Made by a program: the position numbers and the translations under genes. DNA of 64,000 nt from Symbiodinium natans (taxonomy: Eukaryota > Sar > Dinophyceae > Suessiales > Symbiodiniaceae). Numbering within the stretch: the stretch's first letter is position 1; each line of letters opens with the position of its first letter. The notes under the pieces were generated by a model. That model saw only the letters and a program-made list of their open reading frames with translations, searched no databases and had not been told where the DNA came from. The stretch spans positions 50,001 to 114,000 of the forward strand of contig CAJNDS010000011.1 of the NCBI GenBank assembly GCA_905221605.1, in the 5' to 3' direction. Shown here piece by piece: positions 32,163 through 43,757 of the stretch.

Positions 32163-33104
32163 AAGCCCCAGCAGGCGGCGGAGCGAAGAGCGCGTGCTGA
32201 GGCTGCCGAGGCTAGGGGCCCAACTCAGCTTCGGATGGGTTTTTTTAGGGCTATAGGGTTCGGGTTTAGAGGGTTTAGAGGGTTTAGAGGGATTAGAGGG
32301 TTTAGAGGGTTTAGAGGGTTTATGGTGTTTATGGGGTTTGCAGGGTTTAGAGGGTTTAGAGGGTTTCTAGTGGGTTGCAAGGGTTTGTTGAGGTTGCTTC
32401 GGGTTTCGGGGCTTCAGGGGGTTGCTCGCAGTCTCGTTGCAGGGGCATCAGAGAGCTCCTGAATTCAAAAGGGTTTAGGGTTTCGGGTTTTAGGGTCCAA
32501 GCCTACAGAGATTCCAAGAACGAAGAACGATGGAGCTGAAATGCCCACGCCGTGTTGCAGCCTTGTGGAGCAAAAGCCGAAGCAAACAAAGGACCGCGCC
32601 GGACTGAGGCCTTGGCTACCGGGGCGGGTGAGGCGCCCCCCAGGCGCGGTCCTTCCGGTGAACCTAAGACCTGACGTCCCAAGGGCAGTCCGCAGCCTCA
32701 TAGGCGACATGTTAGAGTCCATTAGCGGTTATCAGGTTCCTTGCCTCCGACATCCCAAGCCCTATCCAGTCAAGAGTCCCCCGAATTCCTCAGTTGGGAG
32801 GCGGTCGCAGTCGGAGAGCGTGATTCAGAAACCCAAGACTCTCGATGCGACGTGGCCGCTTCAGGGTTTCGGGCTTGGGCTTTGGGAAGCCCAGCTTGCA
32901 GCTTCTTTTCCTGAGGGAGTGGCCAGCTTGGTCCGGTACCAACATGTTTTTGGTTCTTGGGGATGGCGGCCGTGGCGGGGGCGGGGGGGGGAAAGGGGGG
33001 GGGGGGTAGGTTGCAACCTCCTTTCTCAACCCCCCCCCCCCCAAAACGAACCTGAATTGCAGTCTTCAAAGGCCAAGGATGCCTACGCGCACATCAAGGA
33101 TTGA
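32163..33104 (+). CDS. candidate 3'-terminal exons
   Basis: 32163-32213 reads KPQQAAERRARAEAAEA, a charged helix typical of TTLL tails. 32646-32730 reads LRPDVPRAVRSLIGDMLESI and ends TATCAG|GTTCC. 33063-33104 (TTGCAG|TCT) reads SSKAKDAYAHIKD and ends in TGA. This could be the end of the TTLL gene; order and strand fit, proof is lacking. Confidence 0.35.
32257..32372 (+). repeat. GGTTTAGAG variant telomere-like array
   Basis: About 12 copies of a 9-base GGTTTAGAG unit, a derivative of TTTAGGG; ordinary TTTAGGG units lie at 32066 and 32471. Confidence 0.9.
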
Positions 33105-34560
33105 GTGGGGAGTGGGGGGCCAGGAGGCAGAGGTGGAGAGCCGGCCATGTCGCCTGCAAAAAGGTTTGTAGTTGAAGCTCAGTTTGTAAGCCTTGTGCAT
33201 CATTGTGCAGCTTCTATCCGCAGGATAACATGAAGCCCTTTGTGGAGAAGCAAGGCTGCGGGTGCTGTCGTTCCCATCTTGCTAGTTCGGTTTCATAGAG
33301 TCATGGAGTCGTCACAAAAGTCATGGAGTTCATGAACCCGATGCCGCCACGTGTCCGGCGAGTTGAAACGACAATCCGGGGCTCTTGATTCAGCATGATT
33401 CGCAGACGTTGAGTATGGCCTCTTCGGGCTTCAAACAACAACTGATGCCCTGTGTTGGCCTGCACCAAGAAGCATTCCACCTGTTTTAGGCTGCCGATAC
33501 CAGGCGCCGCTTTAGAAGGAGTAGTTTATCAGCCCACATCTTGCCGATGCTGTGAAGTTGGGACACGGGTGGGATGGTTTGCGGATATCTGGAAGCCTTC
33601 AGGGGGTTCGTGCGTAGAACGCTGCCACAACTTCCCTTTTTCCACACTTCCGCACGAGCTTGCCAACTGTTCGAGCCTCATGTGGACGCTCAGACCCATA
33701 AATGGCCCCGAAACCCTAAAACTTATAGACCTGACCCCGAAACCCTGAAACCCATGTAAGACTGCCAGCCGAAGGCAAGCCGCGCATCAAAGGGTTGGAG
33801 GTGCCATGTTGATTTTGACTGCCGTGTTGCGCGTCTGACGCGAGTCTTGCATGCGAGTTCTATGTATACAGACTGGTGCAAGTATCAGTATGCTCGTCGA
33901 CGCCGGCGGAGAAGTTTCCCTGCATCTAGCCATTCCTCGCCCTAAAAGTCCTCAGCTGCCTGAGCGAACGTCAGCTCACCAATCATCCTGTTTCAAAGTT
34001 GAAGGCTGGCGAGCGCCTTCACTTCTTCAACACCTTGCACAACAAGTATCACATGAAGGCCACAGCTAGTTGGGTTTCAGAAGGCTTGGGGCACGCTGAC
34101 GGTTTGTAGGCTGGCGGCAAGAACTTGGAGTGGAACGTCTCCAAGCAGGCCAACCGACCGCGACTGGGTGATTGCCCCTTTGTGTGACGCCACGAATAAG
34201 GATAACAAAGGCAGATGAGGGTCTTTCAGCGGTTCTGAAACCAGGAACAGCTAACTGAGCTTGCGTGACGCACACATCCCTGTGCTGGCAGACGCATCGA
34301 AGCACCAAGAACGAGCTGAACTGGATCTTGTCCAACTACTTCCGGACCGACTCGCATGACGCGGGCTTAACACTTTCAGGCATCGCCTTTATTCAGCAAT
34401 TAGCAAACCCAAAGCCCTCGACCCGAGACCACCCACAATACAGCGGACGTCCTTTCTGAGGCCGTCCTCAAGGGATCTGGAAATGACTGAGGCGCTGTGG
34501 ATTTTCGGCTCTGGGGCCTTGAGTAGGATGGTGTACAGGGTCCATGCGTGCCAGCATCCA
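33105..34560. other. no gene recognised
   Basis: Unique-looking sequence with several short ORFs on both strands and no recognised motif. It may separate the TTLL unit from the satellite. Confidence 0.3.
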
Positions 34561-34561
34561 C

Positions 34562-34767
34562 GGTTTAGGGTTTAGCCCCCTCTCCCCGCGTGGTTCACGG
34601 TCTGGTTCATGGTAGTTTTAGGGTTTAAAGGGGGTTTTAGGTGGACTTTAGGGTTCACTCTACCCCCATGGTTCATGGCGGGTTTTGCGTTTCGGGTTCA
34701 GGGTTTAGGGTTTCCTCACCGCTCCCTGTGGTGCTGGTTTCGGGTTCAGGGTTAGGGTTTAGGGTTG
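34562..34767 (+). repeat. degenerate GGGTTTAGGG/GGTTCAGGG tract
   Basis: Short telomere-like pieces interleaved with GGTTCATGG units. Confidence 0.7.
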
Positions 34768-34918
34768 GCTGTTGGCTGGGGTATCATGTGGGGTGGGGAT
34801 GGGGGTCGAGAACGTGCCGGACGCTCTAGGGTGTAGGGATTGCCTTATGCGAACGAAAGTGAAAATCCCTGAGCCTTCAACCCTGCTGACGAAACCTCAA
34901 GCACGAACCCCGAACAAA

Positions 34919-35186
34919 CACGGATTCAGAAACTACCCCCGATTCAGAAACTACGGTTCAGAAACTATTTCGTCCGATTCAGAAACTACTTGGTCCGGTT
35001 CAGAAACTGCGGTTCAGCAACTATTCTCTCGGATTCAGAAACTATTTCGAACCGATTCAGAAACTGTTTGCTCAGATTCAGGAAACTCCCGCGATTCAGA
35101 AACTACGGTTCAGAAACTATTCCGTGCGATTCAGAAACTATTCCGCGCGATTCAGGAACTATTTTCAACCGATTCAGAAACTACTC
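34919..35186 (+). repeat. left flanking array, GATTCAGAAACT unit
   Basis: About 15 copies of GATTCAGAAACT(A/G) with 3-10 bases of spacer. Its reverse complement forms the array on the far side of the satellite (37800-38175). Confidence 0.95.
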
Positions 35187-37690
35187 ACACCTCGACCTTC
35201 AACTCTTCTCTCAGAGATATTTCAAAATCCCCCCCCCCCCCCCACTCATTTGTACTCACACTTCGACTTTCAACTCTTCTCTCAGAGATATTTCTAAATC
35301 CCACCCCCCTCATTTGTACTCACACTTCGACATTCAACTCTACTGTCAATTATGTTAAATCTCACCCCCCCCTCATTTGTCCTCACACTTCGACATTCAA
35401 CTCTTCTCTCAGAGGTCTTGTTCAATCCCACCCCCCTCCTTTGTACTCACACTTCGACATTCAACTCCACTCTCAATTATGTTAAATCTCGCCCCCACTC
35501 ATTTGTACTCACACCTCTCAACTATGTTAAATCTCACCCCCACTCATTTGTACTCACACCTCGACTTTCAACTCTTCTCTCAGAGATATTTTGAAATCCC
35601 ACCCCCCCCTCATTTGTACTCACACTTCAACATTCAACTCTACTGTCAAATATGTTAAATCTCACCCCCCTCATTTCTCCTCTCACCTCACTCATTTCTC
35701 CCCACACTTCGAGTTTCTATTCTTCTCTCCGGTTTATTTTAAATCACACCCCCTCATTTGTTCACACCCTCGGCCTTCAACTCTTCTCTCAGAGATATTT
35801 CTAAATCCCACCCCCCCCCCCCCCCCCCCTCATTTGTACTCACACTTCGACATTCAACTCTACTCTCAATTATGTTAAATCTCACCCCCCCCCACTCATT
35901 TGTACTCACCCCTCGGCTTTCAACTCTTCTCTCAGATCTACTCTCAATTATACTCAATCTCGCCCCCCTCATTTCTCCTCTCACCTCACTCATTTCTCCA
36001 CACTTCGAGTTTCAATTCTTCTCTCCGATTTTTCAAATCACACCCCCCTCATTTGTTCACACCCCTTCGACTTTCAACTCTTCTCTCAGAGATATTTCTA
36101 AATCCCACCCCCTCTCATTTGTATCCACACTTCGACATTCAACTCTACTCTCAATTATATTAAATCTCATCCCCCTCATTTCACCTCTCACCTCACTCAT
36201 TTCTCCCCACACTTCGGGTTTCAATTCTTCTCTCCGGGTTTTTATTTTAAATCACACCCCCTTCATTTGTCCTCACACCTCTCATTTGTACTCACACCTC
36301 TACTTTCAACTCTTCTGTCAGAGATGTTCTTTAAATCCCACCCCCCCTTATGTGTACTCACACTTCGACATTCAACTCTACTCTCAATTATGTTAAACCT
36401 CACCCCCCTCATTTCTCCTCTCACCTCACCCATTTCTCCCCACACTTCGAGTTTCAATTCTTTTCTGCGGGTTATTTTAAATCACACCTCCCTCATTTGT
36501 CCTCACACCTCGACCTTCAACTCTTCTCTCAGAGATATTTGTAAATCCCACCCCCCCTCATTTGTACTCATACTTCGACATTCAACTCTACTCTCAATTA
36601 TGTTAAATCTCACCCCCCTCATTTCTCCTCTCACCTCACTCATTTCTCCCCACGCTTCGAGTTTCAATTCTTTTCTGCGGATTATTTTGAATCACACCCC
36701 CTTCATTTGTCCTCACACCTCTCATTCGTACTCACACCTCTACTTTCAACTCTTCTGTCAGAGATGTTTTTTAAATCCCACCCCCCTCATTTGTACTCAC
36801 ACTTCAACATTCAACTCTACTGTCAATTATGTTAAACCTCACCCCCCTCATTTCTCCTCTCACCTCACTCATTTTTCCCCACACTTCGAGTTTCAATTCT
36901 TTTCTGCGGATTATTTTAAATCACACCCCCTTCATTTGTCCTCAAATGAAGGATTTGTACTCACACCTCTACTTTCAACTCTTCTGTCAGAGATGTTTTT
37001 TAAATCCCACCCCCCCCCCCTCATTTGTACTCACACTTCAACATTCAACTCTACTGTCAATGATGTTAAACCTCACCCCCCTCATTTCTCCTCTCACCTC
37101 ACTCATTTCTCCCCACACTTCGAGTTTCAATTCTTTTCTGCGCATTATCTTAAATCACACCCCCTGCATTTGTCCTCACACCTCTCATTTGTACTCACAC
37201 CTCGACTTTCAACTCTTCTGTCAGAGATGTTTTTTAAATCCCCCCCCCCCCCCCCCTCATGTGTACTCACACTTCGACATTCAACTCTACTCTCAATTAT
37301 GTTAAATCTCACCCCCACTCATTTGTACTCACACCTCTCAATCATGTTAAATCTCACCCCCACTCATTTGTACTCACACCTCGAATGTCAACTCTTCTCT
37401 CAGAGATGTTTTTTGAAATCCCACCCCCCCTCATTTGTACTCACACTTCAACATTCAACTCTACTGTCAAATATGTTAAATCTCACCCCCCTCATTTCTC
37501 CTCTCACCTCACTCATTTCTCCCCACACTTCGAGTTTCTATTCTTCTCTCCGGTTTATTTTAAATCACACCCCCCTCATTTGTTCACACACCTGGACCTT
37601 CAACTCTTCTCTCAGAGATATTTCTAAATCCCACCCCCCCTCATTTGTACTCACACTTCGACATTCAACTCTACTCTCAATTCCCCTAAA
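35187..37690 (+). repeat. C-tract-punctuated satellite with higher-order structure
   Basis: About 40 monomers of 55-85 bases, each bounded by a run of 5-17 C then TCATTT. At least three monomer types exist, with cores TTCAACTCTACTCTCAATTA, TTCAACTCTTCTCTCAGAGA and TCTCCTCTCACCTCACTCAT. The third type recurs at about 35670, 35968, 36176, 36411, 36621, 36852, 37085 and 37494, giving a higher-order period of mostly 208-235 bases. The 477-codon ORF and its relatives are artefacts of a repeat lacking stops on +. Confidence 0.95.
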
Positions 37691-37799
37691 TCCCCAATAA
37701 GTTTCCTTGACCAGGACACGTGGACGTGCGACAACCCGAACATCATCATGCTGTCCTGCAGGGTTGTGGGTTTCGGGGTTTGGGGATTAGGGGTCCCCA

Positions 37800-38175
37800 A
37801 TCCGCGCTTCCAGTTTCCCAGTTTCCGAATCCGCGCGTTCAGTTTCTGAATCCTTTTTTTTTGGTTTCCGAATCCGCGCTTTCAGTTTTCGAATCCGTTT
37901 TTTTCGGTTTCTGAATCCGCGCTTCCAAGTTTCCGTATATGTGTTTTCCAGTTTCCGAATCCGCGCTTCCAGTTTCCGAATATGTGTTTTCCAGTTTCTG
38001 AATCCGCGCGTCAAGTTTCCGAATCCTGGTTTCCGAATCCGCGCTCGGCAGTTTCCGAATCCGCGTGTTTAGTTTCCGAATCCGCGCTTGCAGTTTCCGA
38101 ATCCGCGTTTTTCAGTTTGCGAATCCGCGTTTTTAGTTTCCGAATCCGCGCTTTTAGTTTCCGAATCCGCGCGCG
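37800..38175 (-). repeat. right flanking array, AGTTTCCGAATC unit
   Basis: About 18 copies of GTTTCCGAATCCGCGC-type units, the reverse complement of the left array unit with one base changed (GATTCGGAAACT against GATTCAGAAACT). Confidence 0.95.
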
Positions 38176-38609
38176 ACCACCCCGAACCCCCCTTCCCCGG
38201 TTTAGACAGGTCCACATCATTTGAAGACTTTTTGCCGCATGCCGTTCACCCACCTCTCAAGCACAATATTCCCTACTGTCTTGGGTCTTGGATTCTTGGG
38301 GGTAGCCCTTTGGGCCATGTTGGAGACCCTGTGAGTATGTGCTCGCGAGGAGGTTGACTTGAAGGGAAGCCAATGAGGCCGAAAGTGAAGCTTGCTTAAG
38401 GTGCAGAAGACCACAATCCTAAACCCCACCTACAGCTCTGAATCCTAATCTCGGAACGGTCCATCCTCCAAAATTTCTGCAGATTTTGAGGAGTAACTGT
38501 TCAGATACAGCCGAGTCTCACCGTCGCATCATATGTGACTCTTGTGAAGGTTGCCAGCATGCAAAGCATGCCTGTCGGTGCAGAAAGCGGGCAATCGGCC
38601 AAAAAAGCT

Positions 38610-39025
38610 TATGTTGGTATATACACATATAAATAGAACAAAACAGGGATAAAGAACAACAATGTAACAATGCATCACTGTAACACTCTAACATTCTGAC
38701 AATATAGCAGTATAGTTCAAGGATGGAGAATACAACATATATTCATAGAATTGAATAATGATATAGTCTTAGGATAGTCACAGTATAATACTATCACAAT
38801 ATCAACATATACCCATATGATATATACATGTACATATGGTTCTATTTAGTCATATAGTAGTAGAACAATATTATTGTTAAGATAGCTCTACTATATTTTA
38901 TTGACATAGCAATATGTAATATAGTAGCAACATACTTTCATAACTCAAATACAATGTAAATATAGCTACGAATAGATAATATATCAACATATCATACTAG
39001 ATCAATATAAGAGTACTAGGACATA
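38610..39025. other. AT-rich island
   Basis: About 415 bases made mostly of ATA/CATA/TATAG words in a GC-leaning region. No ORF, no organelle gene motif seen, no clear terminal repeats. Could be a matrix-attachment-like region, an old element or organelle-derived. Confidence 0.7.
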
Positions 39026-39413
39026 GTTCCGAAAAAGAGGGGCAGAGGACACTCGGCTTGGTGCCTAAGGAGAGTCTTTCAGTGTCAGTTGATGAATGAT
39101 CACGACAGCTCCCTCGCCAGCTTGTGCTGGAAAGTCTTAGGGTTTAGGGTTCAGGGTTCAGGGTTTAGGGTTTAGGGTTTGTGGAGGGTCACCAGGCGTA
39201 CTCCTGTTGCATCTGTGTGTGAGGCTGGATTGTTGCCATTAGGGGGCGGATAAGTCCGACACATAGGCGTGGGAGTGAGCAGGAGAGGACAGGCAAGAGT
39301 TCGGCCGGGAAACGGCCGGAGAAGTGCACAACCTCAACTCTTAAGGCTAGAGCCAACCCCACCCAGCAGCGCTCCCAGCAGCATGCACACTACAACCTGG
39401 CACTGTCTTGCAG

Positions 39414-39909
39414 TTTGTTAACTCAATGGAGCAAACCATACCTTCGTCCCTTGAAACCCTGCCCGCCCTTCGCAGCCGGATCCAAGAGATTGCCGGTTCA
39501 GTGGTCATGTATGTTCCTAGCCAATTTTCATTGTTTGGGTTATTGCTGGGTTGTCACTATAGCGCTTTTCTTATCAACAGCTGTAGATCCTATCCTCTGC
39601 GCATGTGCTTTGTGTACGTCTTGACTCGTTTAAGCCTGAAGCTGCTAGATTTAGATTTTCTGGTGCAATCCCAGAAGTTTCTGCCACATGAACTCTCGGG
39701 AGCTACGGGGCGGTATCGAAAAGATTTCCGGGATTTTGTAGGTGATTCGCCATTCTTTTGCGATTTTTTGGCCAATTTTTGATTTTGGGCTCTGTCCCCA
39801 TGTTCTCTGAGTTTCAGATGGCCGAAGAGCGTCGGCCGACGGATCTGCCCGAAGGCTTGCGTGGATGAGGTGCCGCGAGTGAAGCTCCCAGAGCAGTCAG
39901 CATCATCTG
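39414..39909 (+). CDS. candidate two-exon gene segment, unassigned
   Basis: Exon A 39414-39508: CTTGCAG|TTT acceptor, frame FVNSMEQTIPSSLETLPALR then SRIQEIAGSVV, donor AT|GTATGT. Exon B 39818-39909: TTTCAG|ATGG acceptor; joined in phase it reads IWPKSVGRRICPKACVDEVP then RVKLPEQSASS, donor TCTG|GTTTAGGG. The intron after exon B starts with the telomere-like repeat itself. Confidence 0.45.
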
Positions 39910-40559
39910 GTTTAGGGTTTCGGGTTTAGGGTTTCGGGTTTAGGGCCTCATGCGCCAAACTCCGGCAGCACCCTGAGCCCTAACACCCAAACATTAAGTC
40001 TTGCCCGAAGCCCAAACGAAAGGGTTCCTGAGGACGATCTGTGATCGGTGCTTGGCAAGTCTTACTCAGTTCTTACTCTTCTTAATGGGTGCAATGAGGA
40101 ACCCAATGGGCGACCGAAACTCCCTCAAGAAAATAGGTGTTAAGCCGAAGCATTAGCCCTATAAGCCCTTCAGCATCAAATGCCTAACCATGAATTGTCC
40201 TTTTCACAATCACGCGTGCAACAGACATCAACAGTAGCACTGTAACATGTTGGGTTGATCAGTTTTTTCGGTGACCGATGCACAGTCTTGCAACGAGCAG
40301 CAAAGATGCCGCTGGCACGTTTTGCGCCGCCTGGGCTTTTGTTGACGGCAAAAACACAACTGGAGTGCAGCGAAAGCCGCAACACAACTGGAGTGCAGCG
40401 AAAGCCGCATCCCTGCCAATGTTTTCGACAACAAAGAAAGCAGTGATTGGCCATCACCCGATTGCGCTCGCTATGACTCTTCAGCCCAAACCCTGGCAAA
40501 CCCTATCACTTGAAACCCGAAAAACCCCTCCTCAATGTCTTCCGGGTTCAGCCCACAAA

Positions 40560-40905
40560 GGCACCAGGCGTTTAAACATCGACTTCCTCAGGCTCCCCCA
40601 AGCACATCCGTATAGCCAAGGGCTGCAGCAGCTTCCCAAAGGCTCTCGTGAGCCGTCGAAAGTCGATATCGGCACCCTGAATGCTAGGTTTATTCGCACA
40701 TGCCCCAATCCTAACAGGGGTTCTTCAATGCCGAAGCTCCATGAAAAGTCGACCTGCAGGATGTGGTGCCACCAGTGGGACCGCCTAGACATCCACGCCC
40801 GAGCCGTGGTTCAGAATCTGGTGGAAGCTACCAGTATGAGAGCTGAGAGCAGGTTGCGCTCGCTTGTTCCCACTTGGGGCAGCATGCAGCGATTCACTTT
40901 GCGCA
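40560..40905 (+). CDS. candidate exon, unassigned
   Basis: Part of a long + frame. It reads RRLNIDFLRLPQAHPYSQGL, later CRMWCHQWDRLDIHARAVVQ and NLVEATSMRAESRLRSLVPT, before the frame enters a T/G-rich low-complexity tract (40906-41110) that is probably intron. No family recognised. Confidence 0.35.
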
Positions 40906-41210
40906 GGAGTTGTTTTTTTGCTTGTTTGCTTTTGTTGCCGTTTTGTTTGTGTATTTGCTTCTTTTGTTCGTCCGTTTGTTTGTTTGGTTCAGTGACTCTT
41001 TCTTTGTTTGTTTATTGGCTGCTTTGTCGTTGTTTCGTTTTTCGTTGCCTCTTTGCTTCCTTGTACTTGCTTCTTTGTTTTTGCTTATTTGTTTGTTTGC
41101 TTGCCTGTGCATGCGCGTGCTCGTGCCCGTTCCATTTCTCAGACTTAACAACGGCAGAGGTGGATTAGGTCCGACGAAGTCCTCACCTCAAAGCCTGAAG
41201 TCCTACAGCC

Positions 41211-41306
41211 CTGAACCCTAAACCCTAAACCCCAAACCCCAAACCCCAAACCCTAAACCCTAAACCCTAAACCCTAGCTCTAAACCCTAAACCCTGAAGC
41301 CCTGAA
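41211..41306 (-). repeat. last telomere-like (CCCTAAA)n tract of the window
   Basis: About 11 units with CCCCAAA and CCCTGAA variants. I see no tandem TTTAGGG/CCCTAAA tract downstream of this point. Confidence 0.9.
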
Positions 41307-41754
41307 GCCCGAGGAATCGTGGCGTCCCCTACCATCGTTGAGTTGATCCTATCGTCCAGGTGCGGGCATGCGCTGCGTACGAACTTGGGATCTGCACGTC
41401 GAACCCCTCAAGCCCCAAGAAGACCAAAGACAACGATTAGCCTCAAAACCCGCAACCGCTGCGAGGTGTGGTATTCGGTCCCTGACGAGACACGACCTGA
41501 GCTTTGACTATCTCTCGTCTCCATAGTTTGGAATGATGCAGGCACAGGGGTGCCCGGTCCCTTTCTCTTAGAGTTCAATGCACCCACAATACTGCGCTAG
41601 TGTCTGAAGATGTACTGTAAGGGGGTGGAAACCCGCACCTTGGAGAGTGCGCTCCATGGCCTCGTACAGTTTCTTCAATGTATTATCGTGTGGAATCGTG
41701 TGGTTTTCATTACGGTTCTTATGTTCGGCTATGAATTCGGCTATGATCGTTTGC

Positions 41755-42200
41755 TGGCTGCTGTCGCTGTTGCCGTTGCTGTTGCTGGGCTGGTGGCTGG
41801 TGCTGGTGCTGGTGCTGGTGCATGCTGGTGCTGTGGTTGCTCTTTTTGCTGGTTGTTCTGGTTGTTTGCGTTGTTCTAGTCGTTCTTCTTGTTCGTCTTG
41901 TTCTGCTTCTTCTGCTTCTTCTTGCTCTTCTTGTCCTTCTTGTCCTTCTTGTCCTTCTTCTTCTTCTTCTTCTTCTTGTTCTTGTGGTTCTTGTGGTGGT
42001 TGAGGTGGAGGTGGTGGTGGTGGTGGTGGTGGAGGTGGTGGTGGTGGTGGTGTCGGTGGTGGTGGTGGTGGTGACAGTGTTTGTGGTGGTTGGTGGTTGT
42101 TGGTGGTTGTTGGTGGATGGTGGGTGATGGTTGGTGAGTGGTGGTTGGTGGGTGGTGGGTGGTTGCTTGTTGCCTGTCGCCTGTGGCCTGTTGCCTGTCG
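41755..42200 (+). repeat. compound microsatellite: (CTGGTG)n, (TTC)n, (GGT)n, (CTGTTGC)n
   Basis: Continuous triplet-rich low complexity. All overlapping ORFs (up to 273 codons on -) are biased homopolymer products. Confidence 0.95.
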
Positions 42201-42886
42201 CTTGTTGCCTGTTGCCTTTTGTCGGCATCTGATTTCTCGCTGGTGAGTTTTTGAGCGAAGTGCGGGTATTGGGCATAGGGGGCTCTTGCAGTCTTTAGGT
42301 GAAGAGCTGGCCAAGCGGCAACACGGCGAGGGAACTGTTTCCGCAGCAACTCCCATGTCGTAGTGGCAATGCAGGTTGCCGAACAGCATCTCTTCGGGAA
42401 GATTTGCAGGCCTTGCACCTTGGCCGGGCTCGGTGAGACTTACGGCCCTCTGCCACTCGCTGGGTGCGACCCAGCGACGCGCACCTGCGGTGTCGGCGAC
42501 AACATGTCATACGGCCTCGCCAGCAATGGCGCTACTGTCTTAGTCCGTTGTTGTTGTCGTTGTCGTTGTCTTGCTGCAATCCGTCTTTGCTTCGGGAGTC
42601 GCCTGCGCAACGTCGCCAGCTGCGCAACCAATAGCAGCACTCTCGCAAAAAGTGAGCCAACTCCAGGAGCGAGTTGGCCGTAGCGCTCCAAGGTGGGCTG
42701 TGAGGAAGTGAGTGTTGTTGTTGGCGCTGGTGTTGGTGCTGTTGTTGGTTGTGTTGGTTTTGTGGTGTTGGAGGTATGGGTGTTATCGTTGTCGTGTCGT
42801 TGTCATTGTTGACGTTGTTGTTAGATTGGTGGTCTTGCTGCTAGATTAGGATCAATCAGCTGGGGCAGCTGTGTCCACAATACAAG

Positions 42887-43043
42887 GATGCGATCCCACG
42901 TTTCAAGAGCTTGTGAAGAAGGTCGTGGCTGAGTTTCAGAAGCCCGGACTGCGAGAACCGCGGGTCGTATCTGAGCGTTTCATGTGTGGGGACGCTCCTG
43001 ATGCGAAGACCCACGTCGTTCCGTGGCCGCTGGCTGCTTGCAG
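42887..43043 (+). CDS. candidate exon, unassigned
   Basis: ACAAG|GATGC acceptor at 42886, frame CDPTFQELVKKVVAEFQKPG, LREPRVVSERFMCGDAPDAK, then THVVPWPLAAC, and donor AG|GTTGTT at 43043. Amphipathic first half, coding-like throughout. No family recognised. Confidence 0.45.
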
Positions 43044-43580
43044 GTTGTTTTTGAAATTGGTTTGTTTGGTTGATGGTCCGGGGCTTCTCTAGGGATTTGA
43101 AGTTGTTTCTTTGCAGCCTTCCGAAGTCCTCCGAATAGCAACCCGTTTCATCCAGTACTCTCCATAACCGTGGCTTGGGACACGAATTGGTGTTCGAGAC
43201 TTCCTGAGTACCCATCGAGGAGTTGGAGTGGTGTCTTGACATATTCTTCAACCCCGAGCCCCATGCGGCAAGTCCCAGGGTTCTGTTCAGCTTGTGGCAG
43301 GCGAAATGAACCCCGTCTATGGCTTGCTGGACTTTTCCTACAGCCAGGCTGCGACTGCGGAGACGAGCCCTTCTGCAATTTTCTAGGTGAGCTGGACGAG
43401 ATGTATCTGGAACAATCCTTCAACATGTTTTCGCCTTTTTCTTGTTAGGGTTTTAACGACATGTTTGCTGCGTGAGTTTCGCCAGAGTTTCGCCAGAGTA
43501 CGAAGGTTCATCCCCTGAGCCTTCACTGAGCCTTCACCGCATATCACCGATTGCACGCCGATGCCAACTGGGTTTGAACC

Positions 43581-43757
43581 ATGTCCCTTCGGCAACTGGC
43601 ATCGGATGCAGACGCCAAAGCCGCGAACCATCCACAGCTTTGCAACAATGTGGTCTTCATTCCCAGAGACTCGTGCGGGTGTCGGTGGCAGTGCCGTACG
43701 GCCGACCATGCTGGTGTGGGGCGGACGCATCCTGCATCACCGGGCATGTGCCAGTAG
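43581..43757 (+). CDS. short ORF or first exon, unassigned
   Basis: ATG at 43581, 58 codons. Reads MSLRQLASDADAKAANHPQL and NNVVFIPRDSCGCRWQCR. A donor-like CGTGCGG|GTGTCG occurs inside (43678), so the real exon may stop there. Confidence 0.35.
   Translation: MSLRQLASDADAKAANHPQLCNNVVFIPRDSCGCRWQCRTADHAGVGRTHPASPGMCQ

Noticed and set aside
36267-37700. 477-codon ORF on + over the satellite
   Set aside because: It is a by-product of a repeat with no stops on that strand; all three + frames are open for long stretches and the peptide is the monomer repeated.
34919-38175. CRISPR-like repeat-spacer pattern
   Set aside because: Spacers are short, similar to one another and of irregular length, repeats are degenerate, and the context is eukaryotic; it is a satellite.
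41568-42389. 273-codon minus-strand ORF rich in Pro, Gln, Glu and Thr
   Set aside because: Covers the compound microsatellite; the repeat blocks predict the residues in every frame.
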